The notes below the pieces were generated by a model. The model was not told the origin of the DNA. It saw only the letters and a program-made list of their open reading frames with translations, and did no database searches. This document shows, one piece after another, positions 30,678-42,362 of a DNA stretch of 64,000 nucleotides. Every line of letters starts with the position of its first letter. Position 1 is the first letter of the stretch. Source of the stretch: Nannochloropsis oceanica (Eukaryota > Sar > Eustigmatophyceae > Eustigmatales > Monodopsidaceae); the NCBI GenBank assembly GCA_004519485.1, contig CP038106.1:372001-436000 (forward strand), given 5' to 3'. The position numbers were made by a program, and so were the translations under genes.

Positions 30678-31946
30678 TCATTTTTTTCTTCCCTCGCCCT
30701 CCTGCCTCTGCGACACCTCCTTAGCAGGGCTGCAGTCGAAACCCTCGATCCATGCCAACAGCGCCTCGGCCGCAATCGGCCAGTCGGGTCCCAGCATTAC
30801 GTCGTGTGCCAACGGCAAAAACACGGGTGCCCCCGCGTCGGCAAATGCCGCCATCTCTTCCACTCCTTCTTTGTCGACGAGCTTGTCAAACTCGGCGCCT
30901 ATATTGTGGAGAGGTGGAAGGTGAGAGAAATAAATTCAGGTCCTTAATGACAGTGAGCACATATTTCAATGCGACTCCTTCCTTCCCCTTCTCTGAACTC
31001 CTCCCCTCCCTTATTGTCCTCTCTTCCCCCCTTGCCTCTTACCAATAACCAGGCGATGCGGAACTTGTCCCACCCAACGTCCTTTCCCCGTCTTTTCGTC
31101 CGCTTTCAACGACGGCAACTCCTTCAAAAAATCCTTCACATCAATTCCTACGACTGAGTCCTGTGCTAACCTCTCCCTATACCGACGAAGCAATGCCGGA
31201 GGGAGGGTAGGCGTGAAGAAGAGCTCGCGACAAAGCCAGTCCCATCGAGCAGCTTTTTTAGCCACAAAGCCGAGAACAATTTTGAGGGCGAGGAGTAAAT
31301 CTCGTTTCAGGAAGCGTCCGGTCATGGGACCATTTCCCGATGGGGGGACGGAGCAGAAGAAGGCGGCGCCGGAAAGGAGAGGGGGTGATGATGGTTGTTG
31401 CTGCTCGAGGAGTTTCATGAGGATGGCGCCACCAAAGGAGTGGCCGATCACGATGGGGGGAAGAGATGAGGGAGGGAATGTGCTTTTGAGGAAGGCGCGG
31501 AGATCGGCGGCGTGGGTAGTGATGGTGATGCAGGATTCTTGGGAAGGCGAGGGGGAGCGGGAGGTGCCTCGGAAAGATATAGCGTAGCAGTCGTGACCTC
31601 GAATTGAGAAGAAAGGAAGGAAGTGCTCGGACCAGCACCAGGATGAGTGAAAGGAGCCATGTAGGAAAAGCAAGGGGGGCTTGTTATTGGACTTTGTTTT
31701 GGGTTGGAAAATGGCGGAGAAAGGTGGAGGGATGGTGGAGGAAATGGAAGAAGGGGGCTTGGCGATGAGGACTTCCATTGGGAGGCCAGTACTAAGTGTC
31801 ACGGTTTCTTGTGTGATAATCACGGAGGAGATTGTGGCTGTGGTACGGGAGTTGGTGGAGGAAGGGGAAGACATGGACAAGAGTTGGCTTCTTCGTGGCG
31901 TTGAGTTAGGTGATGGACTACGGAGTTGGAATGCGTCGGTGGTCAT
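30678..31946 (-). CDS. Alpha/beta-hydrolase fold protein
   Basis: 374-residue serine hydrolase of unknown substrate. Exons 31946-31043 and 30898-30678 (donor GGTAAG, acceptor ATATAG, phase 1). The oxyanion-hole strand is LLFLHGSFHSSWCW and the nucleophile elbow is IVIGHSFGGA, with Ser at about residue 175. The late acid lies in the second exon near FDKLVD, and the His in PLAHDVML, so the triad is complete only after splicing. The pattern LHG, GHSFGG and AHD-ML resembles plant and algal lysophospholipase or esterase-like hydrolases. The first 45 residues are Ser/Thr-rich. The frame is open upstream of ATG 31946 and reads as a hydrophobic leader, but no ATG lies there. Confidence 0.77.
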
Positions 31947-32542
31947 TAGGAGGCAGAGGGGAAACAGTAGGCTGTCGAGTAGTATGTTGCGGATGGGCTG
32001 TCGTGAGGAGATAGCTGAATGATTATAAAGTTCACGTTACAATGCAGGTCAGCCCCGTCGATAACCAATAAGTGTGTTGGGTGAGGGTTCCCCATGTCTT
32101 CCCTACGACCTCCCCACCCCACAAGAAGCACTAACGTGATGCTGTGGCTTCTGCTGCTGGTATGACAGCCCCTTCTCCTTTTCGTCACGCCTCTTGCCGC
32201 TGTCATCGTGCTCGTCATGGTCGTGGCCCTGGAGGTGCCTGTGTTTGTGCACGGGGAAAGGGCGTGAAAGGGGGCTAGCGGGTTTCGATGATGCAAGAGA
32301 CGCGACACTCAGTCGATCAGAAGGCTGGACGCACGAGGCCCGGGGGACCCATGGAAGCACCAAACTTCCCAACGCACACGCCACCAAAGCGCAGCACCAC
32401 TCGGTTACGCATCACATGCACCGGGAAATGCATCATTCTTCTTTGTTGTCAAACCAAGGGCTTGTTTGACCGCCTCTTCTCCCTATTACAGGCAGTGCGT
32501 GGCACACAAGGGAAAATAGGCTGCCCCCTGCCTTTCTTTCCC
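31947..32542. other. Divergent intergenic region
   Basis: Upstream region of the hydrolase (minus) and of the 1099-residue zinc/ankyrin protein gene (plus). A minus-strand open stretch at 32103-32387 lacks an ATG and is not called. Confidence 0.5.
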
Positions 32543-33474
32543 ATGTCACGTCCACGCCAACCAGGCCTCCGTAGTGCTGAAGGTAGCACTCGAGCCTCTC
32601 ACCCACCGTTTGACGTGCTGAACAACGCGGTTGCGGTGATGATGCACAGAGGGAGTTTGACCATGGTGGGTATTTCGTTTTGTGTCCGTGCACGAGGCAA
32701 GACCGTGACGATCGTACACAACTTTTTGACTGACTTTAATCCCTCCCTCCCTCCCTTCCTCCTCACCTAAATTGGCGCTTTCCAGAACGAAGTCTCGCAC
32801 TTGTTGCGGACCTCGCAGCCGCATTGGGTGATCAGCCAGCAGATGCTGGCGGACGTGTACGATGGACAGATGGCCTCCGGCCCCTATGGGGGAGGAGGAA
32901 GAGGGGGAAGGCGGGGAGGAGGAGCTGTAAGAGGTGGGGGACCAGGACCACGTGGAAGAAGAGGTGGAGGAGTAATAGGAAAAATAGGAAGAGATCTCTT
33001 GCCCCATCAGCAACGACATGAGCCACAACAGCCATTCACCCAATCCCCCTTTTCTCCCCCCCGCGGCTCCCCCACAAACCCCTCCACAAACCACTACGGT
33101 CGTCCATTCCATCCCTCCTCTACTCAGGTCCTTGATTCCCCCCACGCTCATGGCGGTTATAGTGATGGTAGTGCTTATCTGCGGCTGCCACCTCCAACGT
33201 GGTCCTCAGGACCGCACGACCCGCCCTCTCAAGAACAACATGAAGGGCACGGAGGCTTTGCTCCTCGAGGTCATGGGCCTTTCCCCCCAGACCCAAACTT
33301 TGGCATCCGCGATGACGAGAGTAGGCAGCACTGGCCACAGGCTCCACTCCTATCACGCCTGTCTTCATTTCCCCCCCAATCTGTTTTCAACCCTTCCTCC
33401 CTCCCTCCCCTTCCCGCTGCGTACGCACCCCTGCGGGGTCCTTACGGACCTCCTGCAGCTGCTCCTTATTCGCA

Positions 33475-33507
<33 letters not shown>

Positions 33508-36242
33508 GTGGGAGGCCGGGGAGGGCATGCGGCAACGTGTGTATGGAGTGAGGGATTATGACGGCGCTGTGCACCAAGAGAGAGAGGAGATAGGACGCGG
33601 GGGAGAAAGGGGAGAGAGAATAGGAAGAAGCCGATCTCGTGAGCGAGAAGAGCGCGCTTTGTCCACAATGGGATTCAACATAGGCAGAGGAAGGGAGAGA
33701 GAACGAGGCGGTGGTACTGACGGACATGGCGGAGGTCATGGGTCAGGTAGCAATAAGATGAACAGCAACAGTTCCTATATCCGCAACGGCAGTGACAACA
33801 ACAGCACTAATAACCATACCATCAAGAACGATGTCATCATCGACAACAACACCGCCAACAACAGCAGCAGTAGTAGCAATAGGAGCAGCAAGGCTGGTAT
33901 ATCTCGGAAACGAGGTTGGGATGACCAGGTATCCTCTCCCCCCGGCTCAGGGGAGGTAGGAAGTCACGAAAGAGGACGGGCAAGAGACAGCCCACCCTCC
34001 AAGAAAAGCATGAAAAGGGGTAAGAATATTGTTAACCCTCAGCAACACGAGCTCTTACTCCTCATCGTCCGTGCTACCTACTGCGCGCACTTTCCCCGCC
34101 TAGCAGCAGGGTTGCAAGCCCTCCCTCCCTTTCTCCCTTACCCTCTTGATGTCTCAGCGGGCTTACCCCCTAAAAGCGATCCGCTGGCGCAAGAACTTTC
34201 GAAAGCCACACGAAGCGCTGTTGTCGAGCGCGGCTTCCGTGAGATGCTGGCTGGAGTGGAGGAGTCTGTGTTGCGAGTGGAGGAGGAGGGAGGGAGGGAG
34301 GGGGGGCCACCGCAAGTGCACGTGTCGGTGTCGACGGCGTTGTTGATCAAGCTGAGGAAGATTTTGTTTTTGAAAATTAAGAAGGATCGGATTGAGATCA
34401 AGAATGCATTAGAGAAGAATGTTATTGAGAGTGTCTTCCGGTCGGTGAGGACGGCAGGGACGTCACTTGGAGGGAACAAGACTGACTATGCTCCAGTGCT
34501 GCTGAATACGCCGTGGGATGTAATTGGTTATTGTCGGAAGTCGATCTTGACGCGCTTGATCCTGCTGGGGGAGGCCGTAATGCAGCAACCGGAAGAATGG
34601 ACGAAACGGTTGCAATTGACAGTGTTGATCCAGCGGTTGGCGCAGCCGAATAATGGGGTGTGGGAGAAAGAGATAAAGGACATTCAACGGTAGGTTAGGT
34701 TTACACTGGGGGGGGGGGGGGCTGGAGGATGTTCATTACCTGTGTCGTAGAAGGACGAGAATCAGAATGACGCGAAGAGGAAGAAGTTGATACCTTCTTA
34801 CGTCGTGTACTGAGATCCCATCTTTCTTTTGGACCAGCGGTTGTAATTTGCGCGTTCTAATGTAGAGCCGTTGTTTGCTACAAGTGCAATAGCCAACGTC
34901 GAAGCTCATTCTTTTTCCTGCTTTCCTGCGTCCCTACCCTTTTCTCTCTACCTCTTTCTAAATATACAGCCTCGCCAACCGGCTCAACAAGCTTCAACCT
35001 CCTTTAAACCTCCCCAACACCTCTCCTACCAACGCCGCCTCTACCTTTTCCTCCTCGTCGTCCTCCTCCCGATCATGCTTTTCTCCGCCCCCCGACTCCC
35101 TGCCCCTGCCCAGCCCTTCCTCTATGCTGATGGACGAAGGCCAAGGAGGAGGGAAGGGAGTAAGCGGGAAGGTAGGAAGGAATGTTTATCATCTCGCGTC
35201 GCCGATGGCAGATAGCTCCATGCTTCACTCTCCTGTTGTTTCTCCGCCTCATTCTCCGTCTCGCTGCAGCAAACGGATAACAGCGCAAACAGCAGTGCAA
35301 GCAGCAGATACAGCAGCGGTGGCCGATGCCGCAATGGTGACTGACGAAAAGGGCGGGGGGGATAGCTGGGGTTTAGACACCGCATCAGCAGCAGGTGCTC
35401 CGCACTCCTCGTTCATGAATGTTGCTTCCTCTCCCTCTTCCTCTTACTTGTCCTCCTCCTTTGCTTCTGCAGCTGCCGCTGTTGCTGCTGATGCTACCAC
35501 TGCTCTTTCAACCCATTCAACCCTCCCCTCTATTCATCCATCTTCCTCCGCCGCCGCCGCCGCCCCTAGAGATCCCCGCAAGCTGGCCAAAGAAAAAGCG
35601 GCTCGTCGGAAAAAAAACTTTAAAAAAGTTGATTTCGTATTGCCCACCGAAGAGGAAATTGGGGCGCATTACCAACACACCACATACCTCCGCAGCCATG
35701 CGTTCGAGGAGGCCTACGGTGTCCCGGGGACAACTGTGCAAGTCTCCAAATGCATTCATTGTCAGGTGCAGACCTGGACGCATCGCTGCAGCAAATGTGG
35801 GCGGTGCCACGGGTGCGCGTCAGTAATTTTCTGCAAGGGCGCGGAAAGACAATGTAATGTTTCGGATAAAGGGCATGTGAATCGACTGTCTGAACGGATG
35901 GACAGGGCTATATGGGATGCGTTTAAGGATAACAAGAAAGGTTTTGAGCCGATTTTAGCCTTGGTCGAACATGCAGGGGTGAGTGTAAATTTTCAGAGGC
36001 CGGCGAAGGGGGAGACTGCATTGATGGCCGCTGCTTTTCAAGGCAATTTGACTGTGTTGAAGGAATTGTTGGCTTTAGGTGCGGACCCGTCATTGACGAC
36101 GGGGGATAAGCACACGGCTTGGACGTTTGCTACGAAGTTTAACCACAAGGAGTGTGCAGAGGTGTTGGCGACGCATGCGGCCATGGCTGTAGTGGCATCG
36201 GGGGGAGGGGGGGGAGGACGGAAGGAGAGAGATTTTGTCTGA
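32543..36242 (+). CDS. Large zinc/ankyrin protein of unknown family
   Basis: Three exons in phase: 32543-32665, 32786-34689 and 34970-36242 (donors GTGGGT, GTAGGT; acceptors TTTCCAG, ATATACAG), 1099 residues. Layout: N-terminal 60 residues (LLRTSQPHWVISQQMLADVY); a Gly/Arg-rich stretch like RNA-binding RGG tails; Gln- and Asn-rich linkers; a conserved-looking helical domain at about 460-680 (LLIKLRKILFLKIKKDRIEIK, DVIGYCRKSILTRLILLGEA); a Ser/Ala linker; a basic helix (KLAKEKAARRKKNFKK); a Cys/His zinc cluster (CIHCQVQTWTHRCSKCGRCHGC); and two or three ankyrin-like repeats at the end. The last splice yields EIKDIQRLANRLNKLQ, a smooth helix, which argues for one gene rather than two. RNA or chromatin binding is only a guess. 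Confidence 0.62.
34708..34721 (+). repeat. G14 run in intron 2 of the large zinc/ankyrin gene
   Basis: Fourteen consecutive G within the 280-bp intron between exons 2 and 3. It lies outside the coding sequence in the spliced model. Confidence 0.85.
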
Positions 36243-37303
36243 GGGATGTATGGTGGAAGTGTGGGGATACGGGCTGTGTCGTGTTCTTCGCTCGCTTTCT
36301 TTTTCTTGTCCCTCTGTAATATTACTCATTTCTTGCGGCGAACCCGGCCGAGCGGACATTTGTCACCCTTAGAAGAGCTATCGATCACCAGTCATGAGAC
36401 TGATAAGCATCTGTCTAAATGCCACTGCTAATCCTTTTAAGTAGTCAATTTAGGGCTATATGTGAGGAGAAAGCGAAAGTGACGGATGGGTGATTGGAAA
36501 GAGGTAGGCCCTTCTTCCCTCTCTTTCTATTTCCTTAGCAGTGAGATCGGCGAATGTATATATGGATGAATTGTATGAGTCTTCTTCGTTTCCACCCCCT
36601 TCCCTCCCCTCAATTCCTCCCAACGTCCTCGTGTCGTCGAGTTTCGCATGGCTGAAGATGAGCGTCGCTTGCGGGCGATGCACCCTTTTCCTCCTGCCGC
36701 GTTAGGCTGAGAGCGTATCTTTATCGAGACAAATCCTGATACTTCATATTTGAATTCTCACGGTGTGTGCAAACGAAATGCTTACACCTTTTTCCCGAGT
36801 GCAGGAGGTCGACCCAACACTTTTCTGGGAACATCGACTGTTAGCCAAAACGGCTTTCCATTTCGGGGACCTGATGCACCATAGCTACGATGATAAATAT
36901 GGGATCTACTAGTGGCGCCTAAACATACGGCCTTGCCTCGCTCACCGTAGAAAAGCGTGGCCCGTCCTGGATTTAGACGCTTATTACTTTCAACGGACGA
37001 AACGGAAACGCTCCCCTTACGCCCCGCGGGACAAACAATCAAAAGTCAAGGTAGTATGCATGTAGAGGCACACTTAACAGAATGAAATCTTAACAGGAAG
37101 TATCAGAACTAGCAGTAGTGTAAAGACCGGTGTGACATGTCCCTTGGAGGGTCAGCGAATGGAAAAAAAATAGACCTAAAAATATGTCGAGCGTTGAGCC
37201 TTGCTCGTTTGCCCTTGCTCCCCTCATTTTTGTTCAGCTCATGCTTTCTGCTCCACCCACGCACTATCACACAGCCTTTCAGCAACAGCTCCAGGACGAT
37301 ACG
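36243..37303. other. Intergenic, 1.06 kb, no certain gene
   Basis: 5' flank of the ArfGAP gene and 3' flank of the large zinc/ankyrin gene. It contains the cryptic minus-strand frame listed at 36782-37042 and otherwise no recognisable feature. Confidence 0.45.
36782..37042 (-). other. Cryptic minus-strand reading frame
   Basis: 86 open codons with protein-like text (NPGRATLFYGERGKAVCLG, PFWLTVDVPRKVLGRPPALG) but no ATG; the first codon considered is TTG. Codon texture differs from the purine/pyrimidine-run flanks. It could be the last exon of a small gene or a remnant. No family is recognised. Confidence 0.2.
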
Positions 37304-39274
37304 ATGGCCCACTCGATGGATGCCGCAACGGAACGTCGCCTGCGGGAGCTGCCAGGCAACAGGGTACGTTCGTTCATTAAACGATGATGATAAATGAATG
37401 TGTCGGGGTCCTGTACACTGCAGATCATCGTGTGTGTCCCTCTGTGCGCCTGTGCTTGTAAGGATACATGTGTGCGCGTGCGTGCTTTAGTGTACACCCA
37501 GATCAAAGACGCAAGAGCGCTGGAGCCCTCCTGTAGTCTGCATCCGGCCGCCCGCTTCGTTCATGGTGACGATGACGATCTGGGGCTCCCGTTTCGCGGC
37601 AACACCAGACAACCTCAAGCTGACGAAGCTCGAAAATGACCTTGCAGTGTACCATGCTTTGATGTCATCGATTGCCCTCTCTTTTTCCTTGACTCACATT
37701 CACCCTCCCCTCCCTCCCAAAATTCCTCTTTCCGTCAGGTCTGCGCCGACTGCCCTGCCCCCAATCCCCAGTGGGCCAGCGTCTCTTATGGCTGCTTCAT
37801 CTGCTTGGACTGCTCTGGGCAACATCGTGCATTGGGCGTGCATCTATCGTTTGTCCGCTCTATTACCATGGATAGTTGGACCGACAAGCAAGTGAAGCTA
37901 ATGGAGAACGGGGGGAATGAAAAACTGGTTTCGTTCTTGCATCAGAGGGGGGTGGAGAAGAGTGTGCCGATACACAAAAAGTACAATACTCCCGAAGCAG
38001 AATTGTATAGGGAGAGGATGAAGGCTTTGGTTGAGGGGAGGGAGCTACCGACGGAGCTCCCGAAGCGGGTACCTGCTCCTGTTCCTAGTGATGGAGAGGG
38101 GGGGGGGCAAGTGGGTTCGGCCTTGGAACCTTTGCAGGGGGAGACAGAAGCGCAGTATGTGGCGCGGCAGAGACAGTTGAACGAAGAGGCGAGGCAGAGG
38201 ATGAAGGCCAAGTTTGGCCCGGCGGGGTTGAGTGGCGGTGGAGGAGGAGGGAGAATGCAGGGGTTTGGTAGTGATCCCAATTATGACCCTTCCAAGGGGG
38301 GGTTTGGTGGAGGCAAGGGACAGGATATTGGCGGTGAGATTATGGGAGCTGTGGGAAAGCTAGGGTTGACGGTGCAGGCGCATTTGCAGGAGGGGCAGTT
38401 GGGGCAAAAGCTGCAGATGGGTTGGAGCAACGTGTCAAGTCGGGTCCAGGATCCGGAGCTGGCAGCGAAGGTGAAGGAAAAGGCGAGCACGGGCTGGTCG
38501 GCACTGGCGACTGGGGCGGTGGCGCTTTGGAGTAAGACGGCTGATTTGACTGTGGACTTGGTGAAGGATATAACGAAGGAGGAGGAAGAACCCATGCGAT
38601 TGTACAATAGGTCAGGAGGGGAGGGAGCGGGGAGAGGAGGTTTGGTTATGGAGGGATTAGGAAGTAGAAGTGGAAGTAGTAGTAGCAGCAGCAGCAGCAG
38701 TGGTGGTGGTGGATCGGGGATGGGGGGTCAGCAACAGCATCAGCAGAGCTCGATGTTGGGCATGGGGACTTCTTCACCTTTTGTCGGCCGTGGAGGCGGG
38801 GGGGGGTTGGGAGGGAGTGGAAACGTCTATGGCAAGAGCAGTAGAGTGAGTGGGACACCTATGCGATCGGTTTCTTCCCGGCCGCTGACAGGATTGGCTA
38901 CCAAAGCAGATGGGTGGGATGATGAGGAGGAGGATTTATTTGGAGGGGGGAACAGCAGTAGCAACAGCGGGGGTTGGGAAGCTACTGCAGATCATCGTGC
39001 TCCACCTGTCGCTGCTTCTACCAATAGCGAGTGCAAAGCTACCCCGCCGAGGCCTTTGCCGCCACCGGGGGTGGCGGCGACGACAGTAACGTCTACTACT
39101 ATTTCTTCCTCCTCAGGTGGTGGTACTGGTGCAGCGGATGATGCGCTGGATTTAGACGTGGATGCATTTATGACCAATGTCCGTGTTAGCAAGCCCACGT
39201 CGTCGTCGTCGCAGCAGGCGCCCAAGGCGGCCGCACCGAAGGATGAGGACTTCTTTTCCACGTTCGGTGTTTGA
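37304..39274 (+). CDS. ArfGAP1-type Arf GTPase-activating protein
   Basis: Stimulates GTP hydrolysis by Arf on Golgi membranes during COPI vesicle traffic. Exons 37304-37363 and 37739-39274 (donor GTACGT, acceptor CGTCAG, phase 0), 531 residues. The splice joins ELPGNR to [18 protein letters not shown], restoring the C-x2-C-x16-C-x2-C zinc finger and the arginine finger ([17 protein letters not shown]). The middle carries amphipathic ALPS-like helices ([35 protein letters not shown]) that would sense membrane curvature. The C-terminal half is Gly/Ser low complexity ending EDFFSTFGV, similar to the short DDFF-type coat-binding ends. ATG 37304 is chosen because family members start close to the finger; ATG 37184 is also in frame. 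Confidence 0.92.
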
Positions 39275-39708
39275 GCTTTGTTGGTGCACATGAGAAGATA
39301 GGCGATGATTAGTGGAAGGGATATAAATGGAGGGGAAGGCATGAACAGAATAAATGGAATCTTAGCCTGGAAATTTAGACGTGGAAGCTGTTGCGTGGAA
39401 ATCAAAGAAAAAGCAAGTTTTATCAAATCAAGACAAGAGGGGGGAGGTCTATGTCCTCCGGTATGGGCCCAGCTGGCCTCGTCATGCTGCCGTTGGCTGC
39501 TGCTCCTTGCTTTTACTCGTTTGAAAATGCTCGGGACCCATAGACCCCGGCCATCTGTGTGTAAGCTCTCCACATACGCTTGGCAACGGCACAATGATGT
39601 GCAGGATCACAATAAGGGCAACTCACGCTTTCTATCCCTCATGCAGTCGGCATTCGTCCGCCTCTCCAACAAGGCAAACGCACGCCTCAAGGCTCTTCGT
39701 CATCATCC
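39275..39708. other. Intergenic with an upstream reading frame
   Basis: Short spacer between the ArfGAP and DnaJ genes. It carries the 23-codon upstream frame at 39641-39712. No other feature is seen. Confidence 0.5.
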
Positions 39709-39712
39709 ATGA
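39641..39712 (+). promoter_or_regulatory. uORF overlapping the DnaJ start (ATGA)
   Basis: A 23-codon frame beginning MQSAFVRLSNKANARLKAL ends with TGA at 39710-39712, overlapping the DnaJ ATG at 39709 by two bases. If it lies in the mRNA leader it could limit or couple translation of the DnaJ. A second in-frame DnaJ ATG at 39715 escapes the overlap. Confidence 0.35.
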
Positions 39713-41484
39713 TAATGCTTCTGCAGAGCACCACCATTGCTAGCAGGAGAGGTCGTGGACGGTCTCCTGCCTCGCTGTTGTTAGTAGGCCTGTGCCTACT
39801 TGGCCTCTTATTGGGCGGCCATGGAGCAGAGGACTACTACAAAATTTTGGTAAGTGTTTTGCTCTCTCGTGTACACGAGGAAGTGGGGAGGAGGGGGTGG
39901 ATCACGGGGTCAGAGAATGGACTTGATGCACTGGAATTAATACGTGTACGTGTATCGTCATCGTGGCACGAAAAACTACTTTTATTCCGCTCTTTGACTG
40001 TGGAGCATGGGGTGGGTCAGTGGATGAGTCTGGGCTTGGGTTACTCCGAATGTCAGAATCGGAAGGGGAGTCCAGGTCTTGCACAAGTCGATCGTCTGGT
40101 TCACGGCCCAAACAGTGTCGACTGTGAATGCAAAGCACAGTTCTACTTCAGTGTACGCTTTTGTTCTTCAGCGTGTTTATATCTTCCTCAAATCCTATTT
40201 GTCCCCACACATTTTAACACTTTTCCATCATTCCTTTTCCTCTCTCCAATACCCACAGAAAGTGAAGCGTACCGCGTCGCAATCGGAGATCAAAAAGGCA
40301 TGGCGAAAGCTGTCCTTGGACTTGCACCCCGATAAGAATAATAGGTTAGTGTCTTGTGGGAGGTGTATGCCTTTCTTGAGGTGTTTGTGCGTCGTGACCG
40401 GAAGGGCGTGTGCGTCCAAGACGGTGGGGGTCCACATCCGGAAAAGGAACAGATCGATGCGCTGGCAAGCTTGCCTTTAAGAATGATATCTGTCTCTACT
40501 TGCGACAATTTTCTCTTCTCTTTGACTGACACACTTATTATGCTATCCCTTCTTCCCACCTTCAGCCCCACCGCCCAAGATGACTTCGCCACGGCGTCCA
40601 ACGCTTACACCATCCTGTCGAATGAGGAGAAGCGTGAGGTGTACGACAGGGAGGGCGTGGAGGGATTGAAGAGGATGGATGCTCGGGAGCAGCAGGGAGG
40701 GATGGATCCGTTCGGTGGGGGGATTTTCGAGGCGTTCGGTTTCGGAGGCTTTGGTGGGGGGGGGCGAAGACGGGATGAAGAGATGAAGACTCCGAATGTT
40801 GTCATACCGTTGAGGGTGTCATTGAAACAGTTGTACACCGGGGATATTCTAGAGGTGACATATGTGAGGCAAGTGTTGTGTATGAATCATAAGGAGTGCA
40901 CGAAGAGTGATAGTTCTTGCCACGGGCCGGGTGTGAGGATTCGGCAGCAGCAGATTGCCCCGGGTTTCGTTCAGCAGGTACAAGTGAGGGATGAATCGTG
41001 CGTGGCGCGAGGGAAGAGCTGGAAGAAGGGATGTGCGGGTTGCCCGAAAGGACAGACGCAGTCGGAGGAGGTGAAGCTGACTGTGGACATCGTGCCAGGC
41101 ATGAAGGACGGGGATACCATCTCCTTTGGGGAGGTTGCGGATGAGAAGGTTGGACATTCTGCGGGGGATCTGATTGTGCATATCCAGGCGATCCCGCATC
41201 AGTTTTATACGAGACAGGGGGATGATCTGAAGATCACGCTGAAGGTGGGCTTGCTTGATGCCCTGGTGGGGTTTGAGACAAGCGTGCAGCAAGTAGATGG
41301 ACGGGAGGTGAGTCTAATTAAGCCGACCGTGACTTCGCATGGGGAGGTGCAACGGGTCAAGGGGCAGGGCATGCCCAAGAAGAATGGGAATGGCCTAGGT
41401 GATTTGTTGATTACTTGGGAAGTGACGTTCCCGGATGCGGTGACAGACGCGCAGAAAGTCTTGTTGAGGCAGGCGTTGGCCTGA
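39709..41484 (+). CDS. ER-luminal DnaJ (Hsp40) co-chaperone, ERdj3/Scj1-like
   Basis: Stimulates the ATPase of the ER Hsp70 (BiP) and binds unfolded client proteins. Exons 39709-39849, 40259-40344 and 40566-41484 (donors GTAAGT, GTTAGT; acceptors CCACAG, TTCAG), 381 residues. Residues 18-40 are a signal peptide (ASLLLVGLCLLGLLLGGHG). The J domain starts YYKILKVKR and carries the HPD motif in LDLHPDKNN, then a Gly/Phe linker (FGGGIFEAFGFGGFGG). The substrate-binding region has a reduced Cys set (CMNHKECTKSDSSC, CAGCPKG) rather than four CxxCxGxG repeats, as in ERdj3-type proteins. No KDEL-like tail is seen; the protein ends QALA. Confidence 0.92.
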
Positions 41485-42362
41485 GCGGGAGGGGATGGAG
41501 AATGATGGGATACAGAATTAATGAGTCAGTACCTGCAGCGGGAGCAGCAAACGAGCATGATTGTAGCCTAGGTACATAGAAAGGGGCGAGAAAAGTGAAT
41601 CCGCAGCACGCTCGTAACTCAAAAAACAAAACGTAGAGAAATAAGCGCAGGGAAATATGAAAGCCCAGCGTCAAGCGAATAAAAATAAAATTTGTAGGCG
41701 TCCAGGTTTGATACCACCACCTCATGTGACTTCCTCGAGGCCTGCCGGATGAATGATTTTGTCGAGGAGGGTTGGTGGTGGGAACAGAGATTAGAAAAGA
41801 GGACAGAAGAGCGGAAGGCGGAGGGATGAAATGCGAAGAGCGGAAGGCAATCTCCATCCATCGCAAGAATGATCCCTCTTTGACATTTTTAAGATGACTA
41901 TGGAGTAGATGTTCCTCCTTTTGTATCCCTAGGACGAAGAAGACCTGAGAGAGTGTAGCAGTAGCATTGAGAGTTAGACCCGGCAGATTGAGCGTCCGGC
42001 AGCATGAAGTGAAAAAAAAATCCGTAAGTCCACTTTTATTTTAATATTTTGTGATGTGATTTATGGCCTCAACTACAATATTATATTTGTTCTGAGAATT
42101 GAGGCAGTCGTATCTGGCCCCGGTAAGTGCATCGATGTCGTGCTGCCAAGCCTTGACGAAACCTTGCGAATTCTTGCCAGGAGTAAAAGTATGCTTGCCT
42201 CTTTTCACCTTGCTTTGTTCCATGACGTCGGATGGCATTGTCTCGCATGCCTCGTACAGGCTGTTGTAGTAAATGTGCCTGGATGTTTGGAGCAGGCGCG
42301 TAGCGGCAGTTGCCTGAGCGACGACAGCGATAGCCTAGAGCGTCTTCACTCCTAACACCCTC
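41485..42362. other. Intergenic with an interrupted minus-strand small gene
   Basis: Spacer between the DnaJ and the second DHHC gene. The right part overlaps the small minus-strand frame listed at 42041-42364. The left 550 bp show no gene. Confidence 0.45.

Noticed and set aside
32103-32387. Upstream exon or leader for the alpha/beta hydrolase on the minus strand
   Set aside because: A phase-0 splice could be drawn, but the frame has no ATG (only TTG) and is preceded by a stop.
34694-34969. Intergenic gap splitting the 1099-residue gene in two
   Set aside because: Donor, acceptor and phase join both halves into a continuous helix, and the downstream half lacks a good start context.
36880-37020. 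34-nt intron joining an ATG frame to the cryptic frame at 36782-37042
   Set aside because: The phase fits, but the intron is far shorter than any other in the window.
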